Of a stretch of 64,000 bases of DNA, positions 12,343 to 24,657 are shown piece after piece. The notes beneath the pieces are model-generated. The model was not told the origin of the DNA, ran no database searches, and was given only the letters and a program-made list of their open reading frames with translations. The stretch covers positions 372,001 to 436,000 of the forward strand of contig WAID01000011.1 of the NCBI GenBank assembly GCA_016584495.1, given 5' to 3'. Position 1 is the stretch's first letter; every line of letters starts with the position of its first letter. Source of the DNA: Celoporthe dispersa. Its lineage: Eukaryota; Ascomycota; Sordariomycetes; Diaporthales; Cryphonectriaceae. The translations under genes and the position numbers were made by a program.

Positions 12343-15274
12343 ATGACGGAGCAGAATGAGAGCCCCAACATCGACGACCTGACCCCGGAAGAGGCCAGCC
12401 GCATCATTCACTCCCATCGCAAAGTACGATATGGTACGGTGTGCCTTATTTGTGTCTGTGTGCCTCAGCATCCCGCAAGATACCTCGCCGGTCATGACTG
12501 TCGGCTTTCCCCTGACAGCATCTCACCTATATCTCCTTATCTCTGGTCTAGTCTGTCTGCCTGTCTCTCTGAAGTACATATATGCTCACAACGCTCCTTT
12601 TCCCCCTAGGCACTGCGTGTTGGCCATGTCGCCAGCGCAAGGTCAAGTGTGACAACAAGCAGCCGTGCGAGAACTGCGTCAAGAGGGAACACCCCCAGCT
12701 GTGCTCTTACAAGCCAAACCGGTCGGCCAAGTCCAGCGCCTCGGAAGGGACCGGGCACGTCAACAAGAAGAGGGCCCTCTCTACCGATGATCATGACCAT
12801 GGCTCCCGCGAGATGAGCAGCGACATCAAGTCTGATCCTGCCATGCGCTCTTTCGGTATTCCCTTCCGCACCAGTCGTCATAAAGAGACGGACCCTGATG
12901 AGCTTGAGCGTGATCTGACCCCAATCTCAGTTGACCCCGAATCAGCTGAGGTTACGAGGTATCTCGGCCAGAACAGCATACCTGCCCTGCTGAGGGAGCA
13001 GTCCTCCCCCAACGACCGGCCAGAGGGTGTCGACCACATCCGCCAGGACATGCGGTCCATCCTGGGACTGGACAACTCCGCCCCGTTCCCCCTCATGTCT
13101 TCCAGGCACCTGGAGAAGCTGACTGCCGACATCTCGGCAGAGCTGCCGTCGGACAGGGAGGTCTACAAGTAGGTTGAACTCGGCCGTCGTTGCCCCCAAA
13201 CCACCCGCCCCCTCCTCTCTCTCCCTCTCCCCCTTGGCTCCTCATGCCTCACAATCCTCCGCCGAGACCCTTTCTTTTGACACCTCTAGGCTGTTCCGCA
13301 CGTACAAGGAGATCCCCCAGGTCTTCTGGGGCTTCGTCATCGATATCGACGATCTGGAGTCGAAGCTGATGGACTACCTGGAGGAGAGGGCCAAGAACGC
13401 GAGGAACGCCACCAAGGCGCCCAGGAAACCAGTGTCGGCCTCGTGGTTGGCTATCCTCTTCGCGGTGCTCGCCGTGGGCTCTCAGTACCACGACTCGCCC
13501 TATCATATCCGGACCAGCAGCTCGCAGAAATACCTCCAGATCTCTATGCACTTCCTTCGGCTTGGCAACTTCCTCCTCAGGCCTAATTTCGATTCCATAC
13601 AGGCCTTACTTCTTGTCTCGTTCAGCCTGCTCAACGATATGAAGGCGGAAGGATCTTGGGCCCTGCTCGGGCTCACCTGCCGACTTGCCCTGTCGCTCGG
13701 CCTTCACCGCGTGAACACCAACCCCCGACGGACCCAGAGGGGCAAAGGAAAAGAACTGATCAGGGAGGAAGTTATGGTGAGAACTTACACCCTGACAAGT
13801 GCCCACGGGTAGAAGAAAGCAGCTGACCGCGACAGGTGGTGCTGTCTGTGGCACGACACCCTGACATCGTTATCCTTCGACCGGTAATGTCTTCCTGTGG
13901 CCCGTAACTACCCCGAACCGCTCACTGACCCCCAGAAAGCGCACCTATGACGAACATCCCCTGCTGCCCGATCCCCCTGTCTCCCAAGGCCGCGGCCGAC
14001 GGCCTCACCTACCTCGAGGCTATGTACCACCTCTGCGAGCACATCAACAGGCGCCTCAACCCAGACGCCCTCGCCGAGGCGACCTACGTGCAGATCCTTG
14101 ACAACTGCGAGGCCATCGAGAAGCTTCGCGACCGCGTCGTCCCCCAGATCCGCCACAAGGAAGCCTGCAAGTCAGCCGTCGACCGCCTCCAGCACTTTGC
14201 CATCCGCCTCCACACGAGCTTCGTCGCCTCGGTATGCTGCCGGCCGGCGCTCAAGCGGGGCGCGGCTGGCAATCTCGACTCGGCCGAGTGCAAGGTCCTC
14301 GCCAGTAAGTGCAAGGAGAACCTCACCGAGACGGTACGCATGTTCCTCGCCATGCACCAGCTGTCGGTCATCCCCACGCGGTCGTGGGCATTCACGTACC
14401 ACGGCCTCTCCTCTGCCGTCCTCCTCGGCCTCCTCCCAGAGACCAAGACCGACCCCGAGATCCGTCAGCTCCAGGGCGACCTCATCTCGGCCCTGTCGGC
14501 CACGGCTGCCAAGGACCAGACCTCGCCCGTGCCACACATCCACAAGACAGACAAGGATATCGAGCTCTCCGGCCCGCTGTCGCGGGCCCTCGTGGCGCTG
14601 AAGAACATATACGACCACGGGCACGTTATGGGCTCTGCGCTCAGGCGCGACAATGGCACCCGCTCTGGAACACGCACGCCCCTGGCCATCAACCAGCTCA
14701 CCAACCCTTCCGTCGGTCTCGAAGGCGCGGACCAGAGCCTGCTCGCGCCATACCAGCCACAGGGAGGTGGTGCTGCTGGTGCTGGTGCCCAGGGGCTGGA
14801 CCCCCACCAGGATGCTGCGCTCGCCATGGCGGAGATGCAGAACGGAAGCGCGATAGGCGACTTGGCCAGGTGAGTGATATTGACCTCCCTCCCTCTCCCT
14901 CTCTCTCTCCTCTTTCTATCTGCCCTTCTCTTGACCCTCGTCTGCAAGGCTGTGCCTGGTCATAGCTAACCACCAGGTCACCCATCAGCTTGCCCTTTGC
15001 CTCGTCTGCCCAGCAGCCACTGGCTATGTCAGCTCTGGGCTCCCTCGACCCGAACGCGTATATCGAGCCCATGGAGCTCTATGACTCCATCTTCTGGGGT
15101 AGGTCTACCCTTGCACATCTCCTTGCTCGCAGGGTTGATCACGACGGGGCTTACATGTGTGGTCTTGCGACAGAATCCCCTGATCCGTGGAATTCTGGCC
15201 TGGACTCGATGAGTTTCGACTTTCTCGCGCAGCCACCGCCGGGACAGCCACCACAGCAGCAGTTTTATTTCTGA
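12343..15274 (+). CDS. Zn2Cys6 (fungal binuclear cluster) transcription factor
   Basis: Nuclear regulator with an N-terminal Zn(II)2Cys6 cluster and a downstream fungal-specific regulatory domain. Proposed exons: 12343-12433, 12610-13168, 13290-13776, ~13813/13836-13883, 13940-14869, 14977-15098 and 15174-15274. The first intron splits the protein just before the zinc cluster, where ACWPC begins; the spacing is C-X2-C-X6-C-X5-C-X2-C-X8-C followed by basic residues. The regulatory domain is visible as QVFWGFVIDIDDLESKLMDY, then LGLHRVNTNPRRTQRGKGKE and WHDTLTSLSFDRAP. Intron 14870-14976 has a clear CTAAC branch site. The exon 3/4 junction is a problem: the best donor (GTGAGA, 13777) with the best acceptor (13835) breaks frame, while in-frame acceptors give an intron under 40 bases. 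The length is ~780 residues. The target is unknown; the nearest downstream gene is a beta-glucosidase 3 kb away, but regulation of it is speculation. Confidence 0.85.
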
Positions 15275-16894
15275 GAGTGGCGACTAATTCGTCTTGGATG
15301 GCTAACTATGACTGTATGCCAAAGCCTCCTCGCAAAAGCTAAATCTCTGCCTATGACCGATCATCTTATCCTTGCCTTCTTCTTTGCTCTATCCCTTGTT
15401 GCTTGCAGTACTGTCTGTACGGCGAGGCGTCGATGTTATTGTTATTGGAGGCTTCCCCTGGGAGAAGGTGTCCTGGTCTGGCTTGGTGCCATTGCTAAAT
15501 TGCTTCACAGTGGGATCTTCTGACATTATGGGTGGAAGGTCCATGGATTGGTGGGGAAAGAAGGATCTATTCGTTCTTGGTTCAGGTAGTCTGCCAGAAG
15601 AGAAAAATAAATGTATTGGATGTGATCATATTAAAACTGTGTATACTCAACCTGTCTACTTGCCTACCAGTCACAAAATGTCAGGTGTGAAGACTAGAAA
15701 AGACAAATGACAGTACATCAGCCAAACACGGAGTTCGTACGCACGTATTGTGTATACTTCAGAAGTTATAATGAGAACACTAGTCTTCTCATTGACGCCT
15801 GACTGTTCATGTCTATCTCTCCTTTGACGCCACGATGCCTCTGGACCTATCTCTCCATATCCATTGACCGCAGAAAAGCAAGAAGAAAATAAGGAAAAAG
15901 AAAAAGAAGAGAAAAATAACCAGGACACCCACCACTTCATTTCTTCTCCAACCCATCCTATGGAGATGTCACCAGCCACAGGGCTCCACGTCAGAGCAGG
16001 TATGCACCAGGCAGATGTCACGTTGCCCTGTACGAAAGCAAGGTGGGTGGGTGGTGATGGTGCTGGGTGGTGGGGGGAAGGGAGAGGGGAGGGGTGCCAT
16101 CGTGGCGCCAGACAGAAAAAGGAGGGGGGGGGGGGAGTTGGGGTTGGTGAGATGCTCGAGGTGAATTGACAGGAAGGAGGGGAAAGAGACACCAGCCACG
16201 ATGGATGAGATATTGGAAGGCGCCTCCCACAGTGTTGAGGGGGGTTTCCAACCTGAAATCTATGAACTCCCCCTCAGGAATTGTCGAACCAAAGACAAAA
16301 GTGAAAGACCCAAGACAGAGAGAGAGAGACAGAGAGAGAAAAAAATAAAAATAAAATAAAATAGCTTAGTACCACCAGATGTTTTAATATTCAGGCAGGG
16401 GTTGAGGAATCAATTACTGACAGGCTCGACGTACCTTGCCAGGGGGGCGGATGGAGGGATGGATCACAACCTGGGGTTGACCAACTAAATAAACTGGGGA
16501 GGCACCTAGCAAGTGGATCCTGGTGAAATAACCACACTGCACCATTAGTAGCAGGCACCATGCACCACATACTAGAAGAAGACGGATGACGATGACGATG
16601 GCCGCCCGGCGGCATGCAGCGGGGCCAGGTGAGTCGTTCCTGCCCCAAACCCAAAACCTTGCAGACCAAAGCAAACCCCGCACCAAGGCACGAACGCAGT
16701 CACCGCCGACTGGGCGAACCGACAGAGCCTTGTCGCCAGAGGGCATCGGTATGCTGACATGCCATGGATGCACGCACGGCACACGGTCTCGTTGATGCGT
16801 ACCACCACTCACCAGAGAACAGAAGCTGGAGGAGTGGGAGGGCACATGCAAGACGACGACCCACCCGTACACATCCTCTCTCTCTCTCTCCCTG

Positions 16895-16900
<6 letters not shown>

Positions 16901-16924
<24 letters not shown>
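16901..16924. repeat. (AC)12 microsatellite
   Basis: Uninterrupted AC dinucleotide run preceded by a CT-rich tract at 16876-16899. Confidence 0.95.
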
Positions 16925-16925
<1 letters not shown>

Positions 16926-18244
16926 TCTCCAAGCCAGGTTCATCTTTCCTTTTTCTTCTACGCCCCGACATTGGCTACCAGTGCCAATATTCCTCCGTCC
17001 CTCCGTCCCTGACGGCCATTGGCATCGGTATCGCCAGGCAGAAACGAGTCGACAGATGCAGCAGGCAAGCATGCTGTGGGATACGGTTCTTTCTGGGTGG
17101 TCAAGGGACCTAAGGCCCTCTTATTGTGATCGGCCCTTCTCGAGGTGGGCTACAGACCGCTACTGCTGTGCCGTGAGCACAAGCCAGGACAGAAGCAGTA
17201 TCGACTGTATGCAGGACGGGACTCGCCTCGACTCTGGCCCTGCTCCCTGGGCCTCGTTCCTCTTCCTCCTCGACCGAACCACCCCCGGCCCCCGGACCAT
17301 TCCCCACCCGACAAGCCCTGTCCTTGGCTGGGGTAGAGGGACGATGACAATCCACCGCGGCACTTCATCCGTTGTTGTGGGGTTCATGGGACGAACCTAG
17401 GAAGAAGAAGATGAGGAGGAGGAGGAAAAAGGTCGTGGGACCGACGAAGAACAAGAAGAAGGGGGACAGCCACCCCACACACACAAACACGGCTTGCACG
17501 GTTCAACGAACGAGGCCTAGGGCTGACCTGCACAAGCCCGTCACAGGGATCAAGGCCCATACCAGACCAGAATGACGCCGAACTTATCCTCTTTGTTTTT
17601 TTTTTTTTTGTGTTTTTGTTCTTTGCTTTCTTTCCTATCCCCCCCCCCTCTTCTCTCATCCCTGTGATGATGTATTTTCATGCGGAGTAGCTCCATGCTC
17701 CCGCGGTCATGGATGGTTCCGAGCTTGGTGGGCGGGTCCTCTCCGTCAGTCGGTGCAAGGTATGTGCGATGGATGGTATGCCTCGGGACGTATTTTGCTC
17801 TGGTTCTCTCTTGGTGGTGGTAGCGGAGGAGGAGGGGGAGGGGGAGCAACAGGAACAACTAACTCTCCTGATCATTGATCATACGGTGCCAAGGGGAAAA
17901 CCTGGTTGATCTATACTATACTGCATAGTGGATCACATCGTGACGTTTCCCTGGTTCCCTCTGCCTTTTCTTTTTTTCTGGTTCTGTCCCTTGCGTTGTA
18001 CTACTACCAAAGCAGATCTAAGATCCCACCCCCAGTTTTCACATACCTAAGCTGTTTGTTGATTCACACATGCTTATTATCTCTTATTTATTTCACCTTC
18101 CCGCCCCGACCCGTGAAGGTCCTTTTTTCTTTTTCTTCTTTTTTTCCTGAGGCCATCCAGTTCACTCCCCCCCCCCCACCTCCTCTCCTCCTCCCTTCCT
18201 GTTGTGAATGTCTCTCTACTGTCTTTCTTGTTACAGCAGAGCCA

Positions 18245-18250
18245 TATAAA
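18245..18250 (+). promoter_or_regulatory. Putative TATA box of the GH3 gene
   Basis: CCATATAAAACC context ~117 bases before the ATG at 18367, a good core-promoter distance for a secreted-enzyme gene. Confidence 0.5.
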
Positions 18251-18366
18251 ACCCCCATTGGCTCTCGCCCTTCCTGTCCCTCCTCAAGGCGGTTCGGGAG
18301 CGATATACACACACGCACGCACCTTGGGACCAGCGAGAGACAGCTTTCCGTACACACAGAGACACG

Positions 18367-21300
18367 ATGATGGGACCAGCTGCGGCTGTCCTCTGGCTGG
18401 CGAGCTTCGGCTCGGCCATTGCCACCAGCGAGGTGCGTATTCACGGTCATACACGATCTGTTGGTCTGAGGATATAAGCTCTGCCGGTCAGCGCCTACGG
18501 CAGCATACCAGGCGAGCCCCAGGCCTCTCCCTCCCACCCCCCCCCCCCCAAGGACGAAGGCGTACACACATACATGTCACCCTGGTTGATGCGTGCTGAC
18601 ATCGACCATGTCACAGCTTCACGAGCGGCAGCAGTCCGGGCTCGCCTACTCGGCCCCGTTCTACCCGTCGCCGTGGATGGACCCTAACGCCGAGGGCTGG
18701 GAGGATGCCTACGCCCAGGCCAAGGCCATCGTCTCGCAGATGACCATCATGGAGAAGGTGAACCTGACAACAGGTGTCGGGTGAGTGTGTCTCCCTGTCC
18801 TCCCCTCCTCCCGCTCCCACCAGCACCAGTCCTATACTATTATGACCGCAGGCAGGGCTGACAGGTCAAAAACAAAACAACAGCTGGGAGGGTGGTCTCT
18901 GCGTGGGCAACACCGGCAGCGTTCCCCGCCTGGGTATCCGCGGCCTGTGTCTACAGGACTCGCCCCTCGGTGTCCGCTTCGCCGACTGGGTCTCAGCCTT
19001 CCCCTCGGGCCAGACCACCGCGGCGACGTGGAGCCGTGACCTGATGTACCGCCGCGGTGTGGCCATGGGCCAGGAGCACAAGGGCAAAGGCGTCGACATC
19101 CAGCTGGGGCCCGTCGCGGGACCTCTCGGCCGCTCTCCCGAGGGCGGCAGGAACTGGGAGGGCTTCTCTGTCGACCCTGTGCTGACGGGCGTTGGCATGT
19201 CTGAGACCATCAAGGGCATCCAGTCTGTGGGTGTGATGGCCACGGCCAAGCACTTCATCGGCAACGAGCAAGGTGTGTGTGTGTGATGCTGCTGCTATGC
19301 GCGCCCTCGGGATGTTGAGGAGGAGGGCTTGGTTCTTATCAGCTGACACTGTCAACTACAGAGCACTTCCGCCAGGTGCCCGAGGCTGTAGGGTATGGGT
19401 TCAACATCTCCGAGTCTATCTCTGCCAACATCGACGACAAGACCCTGCACGAGCTCTACGTCTGGCCTTTGCAGACGCCGTCAGGGCCGGCGTGGGTGCC
19501 GTCATGTGCTCGTACAACCAGATCAACAACTCGTACGCCTGCCAGAACTCCAAGATGCTCAACAATATCCTCAAGGGCGAGCTCGGCTTCCAGGGCTTCG
19601 TCATGAGCGACTGGTCTGCCCAGCACACCGGCGTGGCGGGTGCCGTGGCCGGCCTCGGTAGGTCTTTCCCCTCATGGTCATGATACTGTGTCGCCCAGCT
19701 GTCCGTGAACGCAGAAAGCTTACTAACCGGCACCTCTCGCCCCCGACAGACATGTGCATGCCCGGCGACACGGACTTTGACACGGGACACGCCTACTGGG
19801 GCTCCAACCTCACCATTGCCGTGCTCAACGAGACCATGCCGCTGTACCGCCTCGACGACATGGCCATGCGCATCATGGCCGCCTTCTACAAGGTCGGCCT
19901 CACCCTCGACGAGCCCGGCCCCAACTTCTCCTCCTGGACCAGGGAGACGTACCAGAACGCCTATTTCTACGCCCAGGAGGGCTGGCAGCAGGTCAACCAG
20001 CACGTCGACGTCCGCGGCGAGCATGCCGCCATCATCCGCGAGATCGGCGCCAAGGGTGCCGTCCTCCTCAAGAACTCGGGCGTCCTCCCGCTGGACAAGC
20101 CTAAGTTTGTCGCCGTGATCGGCGAGGACGCTGGCCCTGCCGCGTATGGCGTGAACGGGTGCACCAGTGGTGATCACGGCTGTGACAACGGCACGCTGGC
20201 CATGGGCTGGGGGTCGGGCACCTCTGACTTCCCCTACGTCGTCACCCCCGACAGCGCCGTGCAGTACCAGGTCCTGTCCTACGGCGGCCGCTACGAGAGC
20301 GTCCTCGACAACTATGCGACGAGCCAGGTCGAGGCGCTGGTCCGACAGGCAGGCTCCACGGCGATCGTCTTCATCAACGCCGACAGCGGCGAGGGCTACA
20401 TCAACGTCGACGGCAACATGGGCGACCGCAACAACCTGACCCACTGGAACGCCGGCGACGACCTCGTCAAGAACGTCTCGGCCCTCAACAACAACACCAT
20501 CGTGGTCATCCACAGCGTCGGGCCCACCCTGCTCACCGACTGGTACGACCACCCCAACATCACCGCCATCCTCTGGGCCGGTCTCCCCGGCCAGGAGTCC
20601 GGCAATGCCCTGGTCGACGTCCTCTTCGGCGCCGTGAGCCCGGCCGGCCGCTCTCCCTTCACCTGGGGCGCCACGCGCGAGAGCTACGGCACAGACGTCA
20701 TGTACGAGCCCAACAACGGCGGCGGCGCACCCCAGGACGACTTCACCGAGGGTGTCTTCATCGACTACCGCCACTTCGACAAGACCAACGCCACGCCCAT
20801 CTACGAGTTCGGCTTCGGCCTGTCGTACACCACCTTCGAGTACTCCAACCTCCAGGTCACCAAGGCCACCAACGCCAGCGCCTACGTCGCTGCCACGGGC
20901 TACACCGCCGCGGCGCCCACCATCGGCAGCAGCAACTTCTCGACCGACCTGGCCGACTACGCGTTCCCCCAGGGCAGCTTCGACTACGTCACGGCCTACA
21001 TCTACCCGTACCTCAACTCCACCGCCTCCCTCGAGGCCGCCTCCAACGACTCCAGCTACGGCCAGACCGACGCCGAGTTCCTCCCCGCCAACGCCACCTC
21101 CTCGTCCCCGCAGCCCCTGCTGCCCGCCTCAGGGGCACCGGGCGGCAACCCGGGCCTCTGGGACGTGCTGTACACCGTGACGGCGGACATCGAGAACACG
21201 GGATCCCGAGACGGCGACGAGGTGCCCCAGCTGTACCTCAGCCTCGGCGGCCCCGAGGACCCCAAGGTCGTGCTGCGCGGGTTCGACCGCCTGACCATCG

Positions 21301-21458
21301 CGGCGGGCGAGACGGCCACGTTCACGGCGCAGCTGACGCGGCGCGACCTGAGCAACTGGGACACGGACTGCCAGGACTGGGTCATCAGCAGCTACCCCAA
21401 GACGGTCTATGTCGGGCGGAGCAGCAGGAAGCTGGACCTGAGCGCCTCCCTGTCGTAG
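18367..21458 (+). CDS. Secreted GH3 beta-glucosidase (one-base frame break)
   Basis: Hydrolyses terminal beta-D-glucosyl residues from cello- or other gluco-oligosaccharides outside the cell. Exons: 18367-18432, 18617-18780, 18884-19272, 19362-19657 and 19750-21458; all introns are GT-AG. Residues 1-~20 are a signal peptide (MMGPAAAVLWLASFGSAIA). The GH3 N-terminal barrel shows LTTGVGWEGGLCVGNTGSVP, KHFIGNEQ and the nucleophile motif GFVMSDWSAQHTG (Asp of SDW). The second domain shows GAVLLKNSGVLPL and GEGYINVDGN, and a C-terminal fibronectin-III-like domain contains DGDEVPQLYLS. Length is ~874 residues, normal for fungal extracellular GH3. In exon 4 the frame shifts at ~19466-19468: LHELYVWP and FADAVRAGVGAVMCSYNQ lie in different frames, and adding up the exons leaves a total one base short of a multiple of three. 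Everything else is intact, so I treat this as a CDS with a probable sequence error rather than a proven pseudogene. Confidence 0.9.
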
Positions 21459-22551
21459 GGATGCCGGGAGGGCGACGGACAACGGGCTCAGTATCTCCTC
21501 GCCGCCGCTAGTTCGCTCATAAGTGAGCCAGCGGGTTAATGACTTTGGTACATAGCCTTGAGACGATGGGCTCTAAATTAATATCTATTGATGCACCTGG
21601 CTGAGCTTGGTTCTTGTGCCGATCGTGAATACCGCCTCGGGATCTAGCTGGCGGCCATTAATACTTCATCCCCTCGGAAGAGATGCCACATTAGGTAGCA
21701 AGGCCAAAACACGCAAGCGTAGGCAGGTAGGTATTACCTCTTGATCGTAATAGTAAATACAAGCTTGAATCCCTGGTTGCGCTTTGTTGGGATATTAGGT
21801 TATAGGCACACGGTACCGATCCAGTTCAACCTCTGTTCTCGTCTTTCACGACGACAAATGCAGGTAACAACAACACGCTCGTCGCACCTCGAGGCACTGC
21901 TACCTACGCATTGACTTTCGCCATCGGCACATCTCTACCCCGGCGCAAAGGCGGGTCCTCCATCACTCACGACATGCGCTCCAATGAACCGCAGCGGGGA
22001 CGGCCTTTCTCTTCTCTCTTTTCCTTCTCCAGCCATACCAATTTCCTCGCTTGCGCCGCACGCTTCCTTGCTTTTTTTTCTCTCTTATACTCGAGTCAAT
22101 AGCAGGAGGAAGATGTAAAAGGTACCATCGTAATTCTCCGCGCGTGATCATATTCAGGGGGTCTAAAATAGAATAAATATGAGTTCCGTCCATCCACACG
22201 GCCTCGCTACCAAGAAGAGAAGGAAAGATGGAGAAGAGATGTATCTGGCTAGTGGGAGGAACTCATGCGAGGATTATTACTTCTATGTGACGTCGACTTA
22301 TACACGATGTCACTTTACGGACTTCAAGGCCCATGCATGGCGCTGTCTGTATTCTCGACGTCCACAGTATATATAAAGAGGCCCAGCTGCTGGAGGAAAA
22401 AAGGGCCACGAGCACCTCGGCCGGATGAACCAGACCCGGCACCCTCTCTCCTGGAGCCTCGAGGCGTGAGAGGATATCTGCACACCCTCATCACGCTCCC
22501 TTCCCAGCAGCAACAAGTCCTCCTCCTCCTCCTCCTCAAAAGTGTACGGCC
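21459..22551. other. Intergenic between GH3 and MGH1-like hydrolase
   Basis: 3' flank of the GH3 gene and promoter of the next gene. No supported frame. A TATA box lies at 22372-22377, and a CTCCTCCTCC tract precedes the next ATG. Confidence 0.6.
22372..22377 (+). promoter_or_regulatory. Putative TATA box of the MGH1-like hydrolase gene
   Basis: TATATATAAAGAG context, 175 bases upstream of the ATG at 22552. Confidence 0.5.
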
Positions 22552-24657
22552 ATGGCTCGACAGCCTCCGTTCCTCGTCCTCGTCCAGCTGGGCATGCTCG
22601 CCCTCCTGGGCCCTCCCACCACAGCCCAGCAGCTCGACGCCACGGCCATCTGTGAAGAGTACTACGGCAACGATGCGCCCTGGTACATCCCGCGCATCCC
22701 CCTCTTCCAGTCGAGCGACGCAGCGCTCAACGACGTCTACTACTACCGCTGGAACGTCTTCCGGGCCCACCAGCGCGACCTGGGCAGCCTGGGCTTCATC
22801 TCGACCGAGTTCCTGGACGACGTGTCCTGGGAGCTGTTCCCGTTCGCCTCGCTCAACGACGCCACGGGGTTCCACCTGGGCGAGGGCCGCTGGCTGCGCG
22901 ACAGGCGATACAGCCACGACTACATCGACTTCATGTACACGTACCACGAGGAGAGCGCGACGTACGGGAATGACAGGCACTTCAGCGAGGCCATCGCGGA
23001 CGCGGCGTGGCGGACGTACCTGGTGGACGGCGACCTGGCGTCCATCTCGCAGCACCTGTCCGCCATGGAGACCATCTACGACCAGTGGGAGGACCACTAC
23101 GACGACACCAAGTCCCTGTACTGGATCGAGCCGCTGCTGGACGCGACAGAGTACACCATCAGCAGCATCGATGCCTCGGGCGGCGAGGACGGCTTCACGG
23201 GCGGCGAGGCCTTCCGCCCGTCCATCAACAGCTTCATGTACGCCAACGCCCTCGCCATCGCCCACATCGCCGCCGCGACGGGCGACCCCGCCACCGCCGC
23301 CACATACGAGGCCCGCGCCGCAGCCCTCCAGGGCAACCTCACGGCCAGCCTGTGGAACGCCACGCTCGAGCACTTCATCGACCGGTACTACCAGGACGAC
23401 AGCGCCTACGTGTCCTACTGGGACTTCATCCGCGGCCGCGAGCTGGTGGGCCTGACCCCCTGGAACTGGGACGCGGTGCCCAACAACGAGACCTACGCGG
23501 CCGCCTGGTCGCACGCCCTCAGCACGGCAGACCTGCTCACCGGCTCCGGCCTGCTGGGCACCGTCGAGCCGAGCTACCAGTACTACATGCGCCAGTACCG
23601 GTACGACTCGGTGACGGGCCTGCCCGAGTGCCAGTGGAACGGCCCCGTCTGGCCGTTCCAGACCACCAGCATGCTGGGCGGCCTCGCCAACCTGCTGGAC
23701 CACTACGACCAGGACGTCATCACGGCCGGCGACTACGTGGGCCTCCTCCGCGCCTACGCCGACCTGCACTACGACGACGCGGGCGTGCTCAACATCGTCG
23801 AGGACTACTACCCCAACAACGGCAGCGCGCTGGTGTGGCTGGCCCGGAGCCCGCACTACTTCCACTCCGGGTTTGTGGACCTGATCCTGTCCGGGCTGGT
23901 GGGCATCCGGCCGCGGGACGACGACGTGCTGGAGGTGAACCCGCTCGTGGACGACACCGTGGGATGGTTCCGCGTCGACGGCGTGCTGTACCACGGGCAC
24001 AACGTCAGCGTGCAGTGGGACGCGGACGGGAGCCACTTTGGCACCGCAGGCCTGCTCCTCGGCGTCGACGGCGTAACCGTCAACTCGTCGGCCACCCTGC
24101 AGCGCCTCTCGGCCGCCCTCGCCGCCGCCGACCCGCCCGCCATCGCCCGGCCGCTCGCCAAGTCCGTCCAGCTGCAGGACTACTCGGCCTACCCCTACGG
24201 CAACGCCTCCGCGCCAGGCGCCGACGCCGAGCAGGTCCACGACGCCATCGACGGCCGCGTGTGGTTCTGGACCGAGGTCGTCAACGGCTACGACAGCCCC
24301 GAGGGCGACGGCGAGACGGCGCAGTGGTTCTCGGTCACCTTTGCCAACGAGACCGAGACCAGCCGCGCCGAGGTCGCCTTCTACCAGGGCGACGGGGCCG
24401 GGCTGTACACGTACGCCGACGGGACCTTTGCCGCTGTGAACGGGACCTTTGCCGTGCCCGTGAGCTACGCCGTGCAGTACGCGAGCAGCAGCGGCAACGG
24501 GTCGTGGGTCGACGTGACGGCCTCGGTGCAAGAGAACGCCGTCGCCAATGGCATCACCAACGTGGAGTGGGCCAGTGTGACCACCCGACAGGTCAGGCTC
24601 GTGTTTGTGCCGGCCTCTGGGACGCAGGTGCGCCTGGTCGAGTTCAAGGTCTTCTGA
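22552..24657 (+). CDS. Secreted six-hairpin glycoside hydrolase, MGH1-like
   Basis: 701-residue intronless protein, starting with a signal peptide (MARQPPFLVLVQLGMLALLG, cleavage near TTAQQ). Residues ~40-480 look like an (alpha/alpha)6 barrel of the MGH1/GH63-related clan. The most telling segment is PECQWNGPVWPFQTTSML, the conserved W-N-G-P-V-W-P motif, with WNVFRAHQRDLG, SYWDF and PHYFHSGFVDLILSGLVGI also in family positions. Residues ~530-701 are beta-rich and resemble a galactose-binding/F5-8C-like carbohydrate-binding domain (VWFWTEVVNGYDSPEG; C-terminal VRLVEFKVF). Several N-x-S/T sites fit secretion. The substrate cannot be told from sequence; relatives act on alpha-linked sugars or are annotated only as glycogen-debranching-like. 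It lies 1.1 kb behind the GH3 gene on the same strand. No frame break is present. Confidence 0.8.
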   Translation: MARQPPFLVLVQLGMLALLGPPTTAQQLDATAICEEYYGNDAPWYIPRIPLFQSSDAALNDVYYYRWNVFRAHQRDLGSLGFISTEFLDDVSWELFPFASLNDATGFHLGEGRWLRDRRYSHDYIDFMYTYHEESATYGNDRHFSEAIADAAWRTYLVDGDLASISQHLSAMETIYDQWEDHYDDTKSLYWIEPLLDATEYTISSIDASGGEDGFTGGEAFRPSINSFMYANALAIAHIAAATGDPATAATYEARAAALQGNLTASLWNATLEHFIDRYYQDDSAYVSYWDFIRGRELVGLTPWNWDAVPNNETYAAAWSHALSTADLLTGSGLLGTVEPSYQYYMRQYRYDSVTGLPECQWNGPVWPFQTTSMLGGLANLLDHYDQDVITAGDYVGLLRAYADLHYDDAGVLNIVEDYYPNNGSALVWLARSPHYFHSGFVDLILSGLVGIRPRDDDVLEVNPLVDDTVGWFRVDGVLYHGHNVSVQWDADGSHFGTAGLLLGVDGVTVNSSATLQRLSAALAAADPPAIARPLAKSVQLQDYSAYPYGNASAPGADAEQVHDAIDGRVWFWTEVVNGYDSPEGDGETAQWFSVTFANETETSRAEVAFYQGDGAGLYTYADGTFAAVNGTFAVPVSYAVQYASSSGNGSWVDVTASVQENAVANGITNVEWASVTTRQVRLVFVPASGTQVRLVEFKVF

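Larger units (their letters stand above)
15275..18366. other. Intergenic with CT/CA/G-rich tracts
   Basis: 3.1 kb without a supported gene. It holds G-rich (16050-16140) and CT/CA-rich stretches, including an AC repeat at 16901-16924, and pyrimidine-rich DNA immediately upstream of the beta-glucosidase. The 173-codon minus frame at 15671-16192 is Pro/Ser/Phe low complexity and is read through G-tracts, so I do not call it. Confidence 0.6.

Noticed and set aside
15671..16192. 173-codon minus frame
   Set aside because: Pro/Ser/Phe low complexity produced by G-rich and GA-rich plus-strand DNA.
22324..24531. 735-codon minus frame opposite the MGH1-like gene
   Set aside because: Shadow frame of a GC-rich gene with strong third-position bias; the plus strand has a signal peptide and family motifs.
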